Shown here piece after piece: positions 1 through 9,400 of a stretch of 64,000 bases of DNA; the first letter of the stretch is position 1, and every line of letters starts with the position of its first letter. The DNA comes from Gemmatimonadales bacterium. Its GTDB lineage: Bacteria; Gemmatimonadota; Gemmatimonadetes; Gemmatimonadales; GWC2-71-9. The notes beneath the pieces were generated by a model. The model was not told where the DNA came from. It made no database searches and saw only the letters and a list, made by a program, of their open reading frames with translations. The translations under genes were made by a program, and so were the position numbers. The DNA lies in the NCBI GenBank assembly GCA_019637315.1, contig JAHBVU010000008.1, forward strand, positions 1-64,000, read 5' to 3'.

Positions 1-599
1 CCAGCGGTGCCCACTCTTCCGGGCTCGGCAGGCCATCCGGCACACGCCATGGGATTCAACAGGCTCCGCACGACTCCCCGGCCCGCCGGTACGCCATTGG
101 GCGCCCGATGCCAAGCCGGACAGTAACGACGAGAACGGCGTCCTCGGATTCAGCCGATCCCAGGCCGCGCGGAGTTCCTTGACATCAATATCGTCATTCG
201 GAGGGTCTTTCGGGAGGGGCCCGGTGCCCGGAGCTGGCCGAGCCCCCGATTCGCGTAGGCCTGGCCGACCACCACCAGGCACATCACTCCATGATACTCG
301 TGTCGGGGGAGGCCGTCCCGGTGGTGGCAGCCCTGAGAATCGGAGAAGCAGCCAGCGCCTTGGGCCCAGATCCATAGCCATGAGAACGGTTTCCATTCTC
401 GTACTTACGTCTCTGCTGGTATGCCTTGCGAATGAAGCGGCGCTCCAGCGTCCCCGATGGCACCTTGCGTTGCCAGCGTCAGCCGGACCGAGCGCACGCT
501 GCGCTCCCGCGTCCCCGGGGGCACCCGTCACCTGACCCAGACCGCGGTGCCGCTTCTCGAATCGAAAACGACGTGGCCTGTGCGCGGCAATCCAAGCGG
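1..599. other. Left-edge region without a supported gene
   Basis: No convincing protein gene is visible. One plus frame is open from base 2 to 535, but its composition (Pro, Arg, Gly, Ser) is what antisense or non-coding high-GC DNA gives. Inside it an ATG at 380 begins a 51-residue peptide with a hydrophobic start (MRTVSILVLTSLLVCLA) resembling a signal peptide, but it has no Shine-Dalgarno. On the minus strand a GTG at 41-43 opens a frame that runs off the left edge, too short to judge. The region lies downstream of the ABC permease gene that ends at 600. Confidence 0.4.
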
Positions 600-1364
600 T
601 CAAAGCTCCTGGCGACGGAAGGCCCAGACGGCCGCAATCGCAAACGCCACGGTGGCGACGACGCCAGTGACAACCGGCCAGGTCGCGGCGTACGGCGCCG
701 AGCGCACCACCGCGCCGACACCCCCAGGCAACCCGATGAAGCTGTAACGGGCAGCCGCCGGCCAGATCGCCAGAATCAGGGTTCCAAAGAAGAAGGCCAG
801 CCCCGCACCAGCGGCCCCACCGCGCGACGGAAATACCACCGAGAAGAAGGTCATGGCGCTCACCAGGAGCGCCGCATGGACCAACCACAGGGCCACGGCC
901 CCGAACAATGGCATCGCGGGAATCGGCGGAAAGAGCGCCCGCGTCACCACCAGCGTGATGAGGGCAGCCACCGCGGTCGAGACCACCAGGAGCCCGAGGT
1001 GCGACGCCAGTTTGGCCAGCACGAACGCAGCCCGCGACACCGGCTTGGTGAGCACCAGAATGGCTGTTCCACTCGAGCGCTCGGCCGAGACGGTGCCTGC
1101 CCCCGCGATCACGACTGCCAGGATCACCAGCTGCGAGAGATTCTTGAGGAACTGCCCATAGGCGTCGAGCGCGGTGGGATCCGGAATCTGAATCACCATC
1201 CCGGGCTCGCTGCCGGCCAGCGAGCCCAGAAGCGCGGGCGTCACCAGCGCAATGATCGGGCTGGTCACCGCGAAAAACACCAGCATCCCGGGAATCACCC
1301 AGATCCGCCAGGTCCGCACAATCTCCAGCCGCTCTTTCGCGAGGAACGCTCCGAACCCGCTCAT
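600..1364 (-). CDS. ABC-2 type transporter permease
   Basis: Membrane subunit of an ABC-2 exporter, 254 residues. About six hydrophobic segments are visible (roughly residues 21-45, 75-92, 112-145, 152-180, 183-208, 230-250). The stretch around residues 95-112 (SAERSSGTAILVLTKPVSR) is typical of ABC-2 permeases of the NatB/YfiM kind, just before the third segment. The ATG overlaps the stop of the ATPase gene by four bases (ATGA), so the two are translationally coupled and should form one transporter. The substrate cannot be read from sequence; relatives export drugs, ions or lipids or support envelope assembly. It is the last gene of the operon. Confidence 0.85.
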   Translation of the reverse strand: MSGFGAFLAKERLEIVRTWRIWVIPGMLVFFAVTSPIIALVTPALLGSLAGSEPGMVIQIPDPTALDAYGQFLKNLSQLVILAVVIAGAGTVSAERSSGTAILVLTKPVSRAAFVLAKLASHLGLLVVSTAVAALITLVVTRALFPPIPAMPLFGAVALWLVHAALLVSAMTFFSVVFPSRGGAAGAGLAFFFGTLILAIWPAAARYSFIGLPGGVGAVVRSAPYAATWPVVTGVVATVAFAIAAVWAFRRQEL

Positions 1365-2293
1365 GGCGCCCCCCGCCCCACCAGACTGACGAACACCTCT
1401 TCCAGACTCACCTCCACCGCTTCGAGCCGGTGGAGCCCGAGGCCGAGCGACGCCACCACCCGGGGAATCTCGCGCGCCGCCATGTCCCGATCGCGAACGG
1501 TGAGCCGCACCGTGGCACCCGCAACATCGGCCTCCGCCAACCAGGGCGCACCCTCCAACTGCCGAGCTAGCGCATCCGCATCGCGGTCGACCGTGACCGC
1601 GACCCGATCGACCCCGGCCCGTTGTTTGAGCTCGGTCACCGACGCGCTGGCAACGACCCGCCCGCGATCGAGAATCGCAACCGTATCGCAGACCCGCTCG
1701 ACATCCGCGAGGATGTGCGTCGAGAAAAACACCGTGGTCCGGCCCCGGAGCGACGCGATCATCTCGAGCACCTCACGACGACCGATCGGGTCGAGGGCGC
1801 TGGTCGGCTCATCGAGAAAGAGCAGATCCGGCGCGTTGATGAGCGCCTGCGCCACGCCCAGCCGCTGCTTCATGCCTCGCGAGTAGCCACCGATCCTGGT
1901 GGTGACCGACGCCAGCCCCGCCATTTCCAGCAACGCCTCGACCCGCTCCGACAACTCCGCACCAGCGAGGCCGAACAACCGGCCGGCAAACCGCAGAAAC
2001 TCGCGGCCGGTCATCCACTCATAGAAGCCAGGCACATCGGGCAGAAACCCGATCCGGCTCCGCACCCCGTCATCAATGGACCCGACGTCCCGACCCAGGA
2101 CCCGCGCGCTGCCGTGGGTTGCCTGGGCCAACCCGGTCAGGATTCGAATGGTGGTGGTTTTGCCAGCCCCATTAGGGCCGAGAAAGCCGAAGACAGAGCC
2201 GGCCGGTACGTCGAGCGTGACGGCGTCGAGCGCCACCGTTTCGCGAAACCGCTTACCAAGGTCGCGGATCTCGACAGCCGCTGGGGTGGTCAC
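1361..2293 (-). CDS. ABC transporter ATP-binding protein
   Basis: Cytoplasmic ATPase that drives the ABC-2 permease encoded just downstream. The 310-residue protein has Walker A (GPNGAGKTT, residues 39-47), the signature YSRGMKQ (137-143), Walker B LLFLDEP (157-163) and a switch histidine in FFSTHIL. The extra C-terminal 80 or so residues, rich in Arg and Asp, match the regulatory tail common in this exporter ATPase group. The start is GTG at 2293, sharing GTGA with the stop of the upstream PLDc_N gene, so three genes form a coupled operon. Substrate unknown. Confidence 0.92.
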   Translation of the reverse strand: MTTPAAVEIRDLGKRFRETVALDAVTLDVPAGSVFGFLGPNGAGKTTTIRILTGLAQATHGSARVLGRDVGSIDDGVRSRIGFLPDVPGFYEWMTGREFLRFAGRLFGLAGAELSERVEALLEMAGLASVTTRIGGYSRGMKQRLGVAQALINAPDLLFLDEPTSALDPIGRREVLEMIASLRGRTTVFFSTHILADVERVCDTVAILDRGRVVASASVTELKQRAGVDRVAVTVDRDADALARQLEGAPWLAEADVAGATVRLTVRDRDMAAREIPRVVASLGLGLHRLEAVEVSLEEVFVSLVGRGAP

Positions 2294-2601
2294 CGGTCGG
2301 AGCCGCGACCATAGAGCCGTTCGAGCGCTCGAGCTCGAGCCGCGGCGCCGGCGTCGCCCGCGTCGTCCGGCATAGCCTCAACCCGCCGTCCCCGAACAAG
2401 GTAGGCGATCGCACCGATGAGACCGGCGAGCACGATGATCAGCGCCCAAAGCCACTTGCGACCGCCGAACCCCGCCGGGCGGCGCAACAGGTCCACCAGC
2501 GCAAAGATCTGGAGCGGGACCTGGACCAGCGCGAGCGCCAGCAGCGCCACGACGCCGGCAATCGGAATCCCACCCAACCGTTCAGCGATCGACTGAAGCA
2601 C
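2290..2601 (-). CDS. Small membrane protein, PLDc_N (phospholipase D N-terminal-like) domain
   Basis: A 103-residue protein with two membrane segments (about residues 14-37 and 48-68) and the pattern of the PLDc_N domain: an ALVDLLRRP turn, a KWLWALIIV second helix, then LIGAIAYLVRGRR. This domain is found at the N-terminus of cardiolipin synthases and as free small proteins, often beside ABC exporter genes, where it may help membrane insertion or signalling. The start is GTG at 2601 with GAGG six bases upstream. Its stop overlaps the ATPase start by four bases, so it is the first gene of the exporter operon. The precise role is unknown. Confidence 0.75.
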   Translation of the reverse strand: MLQSIAERLGGIPIAGVVALLALALVQVPLQIFALVDLLRRPAGFGGRKWLWALIIVLAGLIGAIAYLVRGRRVEAMPDDAGDAGAAARARALERLYGRGSDR

Positions 2602-2687
2602 TCACCACCTCGCGCACTCGAGTTCGCGCAAAGATAGGCTCAAATCCGCCAGCGAGCGAACCACCGCGACACCGACCCACCCGAGGG

Positions 2688-3377
2688 TCAGGCACGACCG
2701 TACACCGGAACGATCGCGCCTGAGGTGAGCGCGTTCTCGGTCGACGCGAGCCAGAGAATCGCCTGAGCAAGTTCGGCCGGCTTGGGCCAGCGGTCGTGGT
2801 TCGCGGCCGGCATCGCAGCGCGGTTGGCGGGGGTATCGATGATCGACGGGGCCACGGCATTCACGAGAATCCCCTCCTGTCGCACCTCTTCGGCCAGAGC
2901 CCGGGTCAGCGCGGCAACCGCCCCCTTGGCCGCCGTGTACGCAGCCGAGCCGGCCATCGGTACCTCGGACACCCGAGCCCCGACATTGACGATCCGGCCG
3001 CCCCCTGACCGCCGCAGCGCCTTGATCGCCTCGCGACACGACAGGAAGGTCGTCACCAGGTTGATGCTCAGCTGACGATCGAGCACTTCGCGGGTCGTTT
3101 CCGCTATTGGTTTGGCCTCGTAGCCGCCGACCAGGTGAATCGAGGCCACGAGCGGAGGCAGGTCCGCAAAGAGCCGCTCGACGCTCGCTTCATCCGCAAG
3201 ATCGACGGACCCGATCGGCACCACGCCGGCCCGACCCGCAAGGGTCGACGGCACCGCGCCGCGAACGGGTACATGGCAGGTCGCACCCGCGCTGACGAGC
3301 GCGTCGAGCACCGCCTCGCCCAGACCACCTGCGGCACCCGTGATGATCACATGCCCTTCGATCCGTGTCCCCATCAT
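2688..3377 (-). CDS. SDR-family NAD(P)-dependent oxidoreductase
   Basis: Short-chain dehydrogenase/reductase of 229 residues, the usual length for a classical SDR. Near the N-terminus is the nucleotide motif TGAAGGLGEAV; further on are the NAG-equivalent NVGARVSEVP region and the catalytic YTAAKGA (Tyr-x3-Lys), preceded by Ser. The C-terminal VNAVAPSIIDTPANR is also typical. Two ATGs stand in tandem at 3377 and 3374; AGGGGG lies two bases before the first and five before the second, so 3374 may be the real start. A longer open frame upstream to 3797 is antisense to the next gene and is not used. The substrate cannot be predicted. The gene is divergent from the NTF2-like gene and shares a 50-base promoter gap with it. 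Confidence 0.88.
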   Translation of the reverse strand: MMGTRIEGHVIITGAAGGLGEAVLDALVSAGATCHVPVRGAVPSTLAGRAGVVPIGSVDLADEASVERLFADLPPLVASIHLVGGYEAKPIAETTREVLDRQLSINLVTTFLSCREAIKALRRSGGGRIVNVGARVSEVPMAGSAAYTAAKGAVAALTRALAEEVRQEGILVNAVAPSIIDTPANRAAMPAANHDRWPKPAELAQAILWLASTENALTSGAIVPVYGRA

Positions 3378-3428
3378 CGCCCCCTGCGGTCGTATACCTT
3401 GCCTTGAACCCGTAGTACTTTGGTGATC

Positions 3429-4328
3429 ATGCGCACGCCAATCCTCTGCCTCACCCTGCTGGGCTGCCTCGCGCCCGCGCCAACCCGGGCTCAGCAAGCT
3501 CCCGATCGCGACGCCATCCTCGAGGCCGTTGACCGCTTCTTCAACGGCATGCGCGCCCGCGACAGCGCGATGATGGAGTCCGCCAACCACCCCGGCTCGA
3601 CCATGGTCGCCGTGCGCTACACTGGCGATGCGGCCGTCGTGTCCGGGGGGCTTACCTCGTCCACCATCCGCCGGATCGCCGAGGGCCCCCTGCCAGGCCC
3701 GCGCGAGTGGCTGCTCGCCGCGGAGGTCTGGCAGGACGGCGACATCGCCTCGATATGGGCACCCTACGAGTTCCACACCGGCGAGCGGCTGTCGCACTGT
3801 GGCTACGACGCCTTCAATCTCGTTCGCGACGGCGGCCGCTGGCAGATTGCCGGGGCAATCTATACCGTGCGCCCTGACGGCTGCCCGACCATCCGCGCGA
3901 CCGCGGCGAAACCGCTTCCGCTGCCCGAGCCCAGCCCGGATGAACGACGGGCGGTGATGGCCGTCGTCGATGGATTCACGGCTGCATTACGCACTCGCGA
4001 CACGGCGGGCCTGGTCAGGCTCTTCTCGCCCCGCGCCCAATGGGTCACCGCCGGCTACAGCGACCAAGATGTTGCGATCCGACGCCGCCCGGCAACCACG
4101 GATGTTCAGATTCTGAACCGTGCCACCGAGGTGCTCGACGAGCAACTCCACGATGTCGTGGTCCGCGTCGATGGCAATATCGCCCTGGTCTGGGCGCCGT
4201 ACCGGTTTCTGATCGGCGGACGACTGAGCCATTGCGGCTACGATGCCTTTCACCTGGTGCGCCATCAAGGCACTTGGTTCCTCGAAGGCGGGGTCTACAC
4301 GACGCGCCCCAACGGGTGCCCGCGGTAG
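3429..4328 (+). CDS. Secreted protein with two tandem NTF2-like (SnoaL/DUF4440-type) domains
   Basis: A 299-residue exported protein with an N-terminal signal peptide (MRTPILCLTLLGCLAPAPTRAQ). Two homologous halves follow, about residues 25-155 and 170-299. Each carries the block SHCGYDAF-LVR and ends YT-RP-GCP, so the gene contains an internal tandem duplication. The fold matches NTF2-like/SnoaL proteins, which bind small hydrophobic ligands or act as enzymes; no catalytic residues can be assigned. TTG (3420) and GTG (3423) are possible earlier starts, but the ATG at 3429 opens the signal peptide. A strong hairpin terminator follows at 4339-4376. Confidence 0.8.
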   Translation: MRTPILCLTLLGCLAPAPTRAQQAPDRDAILEAVDRFFNGMRARDSAMMESANHPGSTMVAVRYTGDAAVVSGGLTSSTIRRIAEGPLPGPREWLLAAEVWQDGDIASIWAPYEFHTGERLSHCGYDAFNLVRDGGRWQIAGAIYTVRPDGCPTIRATAAKPLPLPEPSPDERRAVMAVVDGFTAALRTRDTAGLVRLFSPRAQWVTAGYSDQDVAIRRRPATTDVQILNRATEVLDEQLHDVVVRVDGNIALVWAPYRFLIGGRLSHCGYDAFHLVRHQGTWFLEGGVYTTRPNGCPR

Positions 4329-4338
4329 CCGAAATGCG

Positions 4339-4376
4339 CTCGGCGGGACAGATCCGCTGCGATCTGCCCCGCCGAG
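4339..4376. terminator. Bidirectional hairpin terminator
   Basis: Inverted repeat with a 9 bp outer stem (CTCGGCGGG with CCCGCCGAG), one A/C mismatch, a 6 bp inner stem (CAGATC with GATCTG) and a six-base loop. It lies between two convergent genes ending at 4328 and 4400 and could serve both. No T-run follows, as is usual in such GC-rich DNA. Confidence 0.8.
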
Positions 4377-4399
4377 TTCACCTGCGGTCGCTGTCGACG

Positions 4400-5074
4400 C
4401 TAGAGCTTGGTTACCCGAAGCGCCGACACACTGAGTTCCAGGTTGTGGCTCACCCGGATGCCATATCCGCCGTCGAGTGACTTGAGCTTGTCGGCCGCGA
4501 TTACCTCGCTGCGGTCGAACGTCTTGACCTCGGTACCGTTGATGACACACGACGCCTTGCCGTCCTTGACCCGCCACCCGATCTCGTTGGTGGCCTCGCC
4601 GTTGGCATCGGCCTTCTGCAGTGCGTCCGACGCCGCCCGATCGACCAGCGTGATGACGTTGGCGCCGTGGAACGTCTTGATGGAGTAGGTGCCATTTCCG
4701 TAGGCAATGCAATACATCAGCGTTTCCGCGTCCGATTCGAGATCGGCACCGCCGATGAAGATGCCGTACGAGTGCGGATGCGCAGCAGCCATCTTATGCT
4801 CTTTGAAGGTTGCTTTGACCTCGTAGTTGCCCCGGGCCACATCCGCATCACGCCAGAAGTTCCCCGCCGGACCGACCGACAGCCGCACACCGGCACCTTC
4901 CGCAACCAGGCGGGAGTCGGCCAGCGTTCTGCCCTGTGAGGCCGGCCGCCGATCGACTCGGCCTTTCCAGCCGCTGACCTTGATCCCGCCGTCCTTGACG
5001 CTCCGGTCGGCATCCTGAGCCGCGACCGAGGTCGCGGCCAGGGCCAACGTCATCACTACCACGGTCCACCGCAT
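4400..5074 (-). CDS. Secreted jelly-roll (LamG/DUF1080-like) protein
   Basis: A 224-residue exported protein with signal peptide MRWTVVVMTLALAATSVAAQ. The remainder is a beta-rich sequence of the concanavalin-like fold (NFWRDADVARGNYEVKATF, SYGIFIGG, GYGIRVSHNLELSVSALRV) as in DUF1080/LamG sugar-binding or 3-keto-glycoside hydrolase relatives. No catalytic residues can be named. It has GGAG six bases before the ATG and lies 43 bases downstream of the SusD gene on the same strand, so it is probably the third gene of a SusC-SusD operon, perhaps binding or processing the imported ligand. Confidence 0.65.
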   Translation of the reverse strand: MRWTVVVMTLALAATSVAAQDADRSVKDGGIKVSGWKGRVDRRPASQGRTLADSRLVAEGAGVRLSVGPAGNFWRDADVARGNYEVKATFKEHKMAAAHPHSYGIFIGGADLESDAETLMYCIAYGNGTYSIKTFHGANVITLVDRAASDALQKADANGEATNEIGWRVKDGKASCVINGTEVKTFDRSEVIAADKLKSLDGGYGIRVSHNLELSVSALRVTKL

Positions 5075-5117
5075 GGCTCGCTCCGCCGAAGGGGTATCCG
5101 GGTAAGATACCGGCGGA

Positions 5118-6458
5118 CTACGCCTGCGTCACGAGACATGCCGCCGGATCGTAGTTCGGATTGTTTTGCTCCACTTGCGGCACCCGGAGCGTGGCCTGCG
5201 TGCCTCGGGTAAGTCCCTGCTTGTGGTACGCGCCAGTCGGATAGACGCTTTCGATAGCCCGCCCGTACTGCCGCACCAAGCGCCGCAAGTCGCCGAGGCG
5301 GTGGGCCGTCAGGTAGAACCAGAAAGCCCGCTCTCGAAAGTGGAGGTCGACTCGACCTGTCGCGGTGCCGGGGTCGGTCAACGGCGCGAGACCGGTGACC
5401 GTTGCCCGTACCAGATTGTGCTTGGCAAGCCAGGTCGTCGGGTCGCCTGCCTGCAGAGCGGCTTCCGCCTCGATCATCCGCGCCTCGATCCCGGTTACCA
5501 TCGGCACCGGCGAGTTGATCGCTGGGTACTTGAGCGCGACGTACATGGGCGTGATACCGTCGTTTCTCGATGGGCCGGTCGACCGCACCGGCACCCGAGG
5601 GTCGGCTGCCGTCGCAAAGTTGAGCCCGTTGACGCCTTCGCGGTCCGAGACCGAGTAAATATCCGTATCGGTCGTGAGATGAACCTGATTTCCCTGCCGC
5701 GATGGCGGGCTCCCGTGCAGGAAGTCATAGCTGAAGTCCGTCGCCACGGCCGCAACGGCGGTTGCGGCGGCTGCGTACTGGCCGAGATTGAGCAGGGCGC
5801 GGCCGCGCAGTACCGCAGTCAGCTGCTGGATCCGGCTGTCGCCGCCGCTGTTGGCTCCGGCACTGGTGAGGTGCGCCAGGCTGCGATCGAACAGTTCCGT
5901 CGTACTGAGCGGAGAGCCCAGAACGACGCTCGGTTCGCGCTCCGAGATGGGAGTCCCCGAGCACCAGAGCTCACCAAGCAGGATGTAGCTCAACCCCGCC
6001 AGGGCGTACAGCTCACCGGTTCGCGCGTCTCCAGGAGGCAGCTTGGACGCAGCGATTTCGAGCGCGGCACGAGCGCGCTGGATTCCGAGGAACGGGCCGC
6101 CCGCAGGGGTGGCAACGGTGTTCCCGGCCGCGAGCACGGCGTTGGTCGCCACCACATTGCGGAGGTCCCATTCGCGCACCGCCGGTGGAGTACTTGCGTG
6201 CATCAGCTCATCGGTAAACAAGCCGGCGTAGATGACCACCCCGTTGACGCCGGTCGATGCCGCGACGAGGTCGGAGATTGCACCGGCGTGAACGGCGGCA
6301 AGGCCCTCGGGGGTTGCCAGCTGTTCCGGTGTAATGACGTCCGGCGTGTCGGGCGTCAGGATGTCGCTCTTGGAGCAGCCTGCGAGGCCCGCAAGCAGCA
6401 GGACACCCATCGTGTGCCGCACACTGGGCAGATTCAGGTACAGGAAAGATCGTTGCAT
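5118..6458 (-). CDS. SusD/RagB-family outer-membrane lipoprotein
   Basis: Surface lipoprotein that captures a nutrient and hands it to the SusC channel encoded immediately upstream. About 446 residues with a lipoprotein signal ending LLLAGLAGC. The C-terminal block RERAFWFYLTAHRLGDLRRL is the characteristic SusD ending (Arg-Glu-Arg-x-Phe-x14-Asp-Leu-Arg-Arg). Two starts are possible: an ATG at 6473 overlapping the SusC stop by one base (TGATG), and the ATG at 6458, which has GAGG nine bases upstream and is chosen here. No glycosidase genes lie nearby, so the ligand may be peptide, polyphenol or other rather than a classical polysaccharide. Confidence 0.88.
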   Translation of the reverse strand: MQRSFLYLNLPSVRHTMGVLLLAGLAGCSKSDILTPDTPDVITPEQLATPEGLAAVHAGAISDLVAASTGVNGVVIYAGLFTDELMHASTPPAVREWDLRNVVATNAVLAAGNTVATPAGGPFLGIQRARAALEIAASKLPPGDARTGELYALAGLSYILLGELWCSGTPISEREPSVVLGSPLSTTELFDRSLAHLTSAGANSGGDSRIQQLTAVLRGRALLNLGQYAAAATAVAAVATDFSYDFLHGSPPSRQGNQVHLTTDTDIYSVSDREGVNGLNFATAADPRVPVRSTGPSRNDGITPMYVALKYPAINSPVPMVTGIEARMIEAEAALQAGDPTTWLAKHNLVRATVTGLAPLTDPGTATGRVDLHFRERAFWFYLTAHRLGDLRRLVRQYGRAIESVYPTGAYHKQGLTRGTQATLRVPQVEQNNPNYDPAACLVTQA

Positions 6459-6472
6459 GAGTACCGGCCTCA

Positions 6473-9400
6473 TCAGAAGGTCAGGTTGACGCGCAGCATG
6501 CCGACGACCGGCTGACGCTGGGCCGAGAAGTTGTAGTTCGCCGCATCGGCAGAGCCAGTCACGTTTTCGGGATCCCAGCTCGTGAACCCAAAGGTCTTGA
6601 GCCAGAGATTTCGACCGGTCAGCGTCAGATTCGCCGTCTTGGCGCCCAAGGAACGCGCCAGCGTGTTGGAGAGGGTGTAGGTGATCGACGCCTCCCGCAG
6701 CCGGACATGCTCTGCGTTCTGCGCGTACGCACCAAAGGCCATCGGACCGGCAATGGCAGCCGCCTGTTCTTCCAGCGACGCAGTCGGGTCGTGCAAGGCC
6801 CGGCAGTTGACCTGGAACGCGCACATGAACATGTCGTTGACGTTGTGGGTGACGTAGCCGCCCCGATAGTCGACCTGCGCACCGACCCTGACGCGGTTGT
6901 TGAAGAGCGCAAGGCTGGTGTTGGCCGCCAGGTTCCGGGTCGGCACCGTTGAGCCGTGGAAAACGGCCTCCGAGGTCACTTCGACTTCGTCAGGACTGAT
7001 GGCGCCGTCACCGTTGGCGTCCGCAAACCCGACCAGGCCGGGCCACCAGAGCCCGAACATCGGATAGTCGGGAATGTTCTGGAATCCGAAACCCGCGATT
7101 GGAGGCACGCCATCGGCCAGACGCACCAACCGGTTCCGGTTGCCTGCTGCTTCGAGCTGAAGGTCCCAGGCCAGGTCGCGCCCGTCGATCAGCCGGGTAT
7201 TGACCGAGATCTCGATGCCCCGATTGCTGACGACACCCACATTCTCGAGTCGGGTGGCCACACCGCCAAGGGAGTACGGCTGCTGGCGGAGGACGAGTGC
7301 ATCGGACGTTCGCTTGTCGTAGAACGTGACTTCGAGACCAAGGCGGCTGCCCAGCAGAGCGAGATCGAAACCGGCTTCGATTTCCCGCGACCGCTCCGGT
7401 TTTAGATTGGGATCGCCGAGACCGCCCAGGGTAACGGCCGGCACGGATGCCTGGCCAAAGATCGTCGCCGTTACCGGACTCTGATACGTCAGCGCATCGA
7501 GCGGCCGCGGCGACTGCCCGGTGGCGCCGAAGGCACCCCGGAAACGCAGGCTGTTGATCGGACCATCGGCCCCGTCGATCGCGACGATCGAGGCAGAGAC
7601 CTTGGGATAGTACGCAGAACGCGCGGCCGATCCGAAGGCGCTGTTGTCGTCGACCCGTAACGCACCGGTGAGATAGAGCCGATTGTCGAAACTCAGCTGC
7701 TGCTCGACGTAGGTCCCCAGCGTGATCACGTCCGTCGTAGCCTCGGTCAGGGTCTGCTGTGCGCCTGCCGAAAGCGAGATCACGCCGGGCGGCAGAATGT
7801 CGGCCTGCGCAAGAACCGCAAACAGCTTGTCCCGGTTGAACTGAGCACCGACGGCCGTCTTGGAGCCAATCCGCGACGTCAGTTGCGTCTGGGCCGTGGC
7901 ATTCAGATCGACGGTGTACTTGGTGTCGATGTAGCGGTTGAACATCCGCTTGCCCTGGTTCTCCGTGGTGCAGGTCAGGCACCCCTGTCCACGAAGGATG
8001 TTTTGCTCATCGACATAGTTCAGGTAGTCGATGCCGAACGTTCCGCGCGTCGAAAGCCACGAGAACGGCCGCCAGTTGACGGTTGCGGCGTTGATGAAAT
8101 GGTCGTTCTTGCGCCAGCTGACTTCTCCGATCGAGTGTGCCGGCCGGGAGAAGCCATAGCCCCCCGTGATCGCGACGATGTTTGGATTCGCAGACCCGAA
8201 GATCGGGGACGAAATCAGCGAAGAGAAGTTGTCGCCCGTCTGCGGCAAACGAATGTTGTTGATGACGTATCCCGTCGACAGCGAAACGTCCAGGTTGCTG
8301 CGCGGCGCGGCGTTCAGGTTGACGCGAAAGTTGTACTTATTGAAATGGTTCGGACGGACCTGTTCGCGCGGAAGCTCGGCGCGGCTGGCGAGACCGCGAA
8401 GGGTCGCGGCGTAGTCTCCTTCCGCATCGCCCAGCTTGAGCACGCCCGTCTCAGATTCCCCTTCAGCCGAGACGAAGTACCGGATCAGATCCGAGCCGCC
8501 CGAGAGACTTGCGCCGACCTGCTGCCGGAACCCGGTCGCAAACGGCGTCGTCCGTGGATCGTTGAGCAGGTCGAGTTCGTACCGGTTGGCAATGGTGCAA
8601 GTACCTGCCGCCGCCATATAGGTCAGGCAGTCGCTGTTTGGGTTCTCGGCTGACGCGTTGAAGTACACCTTGGGATAGGTGTAGCCATCCTTCAGCATCC
8701 CACCTTCCAGCCAGGCGTTCCACTGCGAGCCGCCGGCCCGTCCGCGTTTCGTGGTGACACGAATGACACCGTTCGCCGCCTGGGTACCGTACAGCGTCGC
8801 TGCTGACGGACCCTTGACGATTTCTATACTCTCGATCTCCTCGGGATTCAGATTGTTGAGTTTCGAAACGCTTGCGCCGCCGACGAAGGCGCCGGCAGGT
8901 GCGTCGGATGCTACCCGGACTCCGTCGATATAGAGCAAAGGGTCGTTGGAAAGCGACACCGAGCTCAAACCCCGCACGCGAATCCGTGCTCCGGTGCCGC
9001 TCGTCCCGGCGCTCTGAAGCACGCTGACTCCGGCCACGCGGCCGCTCAAGACCTGCGCCATGTTGGTGGTCGGGGCGGTCTCGACCAGCTGTCCGGCCTG
9101 AATTTTCGACACCGAGTTACCGAGCTCTCGCGATTGCTGATCACCCGTGGCCGTAGTCACGATCTCTTCAAGTTGAAAAGGCACCGATCGCAAGGCCCAG
9201 TCGATTGTTTCCGCGCCAGGCCCGGCCGTCACGCTCCGCGTCTCCGACGCGTAGCCCAGCATGAACGTCCGCAACGTGTGGGCTCCGGCGGTCAGACCTC
9301 GAAGCGTGTACTGGCCCTGCTGATTCGTGATCGCAAACACCTGCTGAGTAGTAGCCTGAATTCTGGCCCCGGGAATCGGCCGGCCGGTCGCTTGATCGGT

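Noticed and set aside
1-43. Minus-strand frame starting GTG at 43 and leaving the window
   Set aside because: Only 14 codons are visible, no ribosome site; cannot be judged.
426-1886. 486-residue open frame on the plus strand
   Set aside because: Antisense to the ABC exporter genes; its Arg/Gln/His-rich composition is typical of a shadow frame in GC-rich DNA, with no domain.
3378-3797. N-terminal extension of the SDR frame by 140 residues
   Set aside because: It lies antisense to the NTF2-like gene; the SDR fold and ribosome site begin at 3377/3374.
5166-6515. Long plus-strand frame opposite SusD
   Set aside because: Shadow of the SusD gene, low-complexity basic composition, no start signal.
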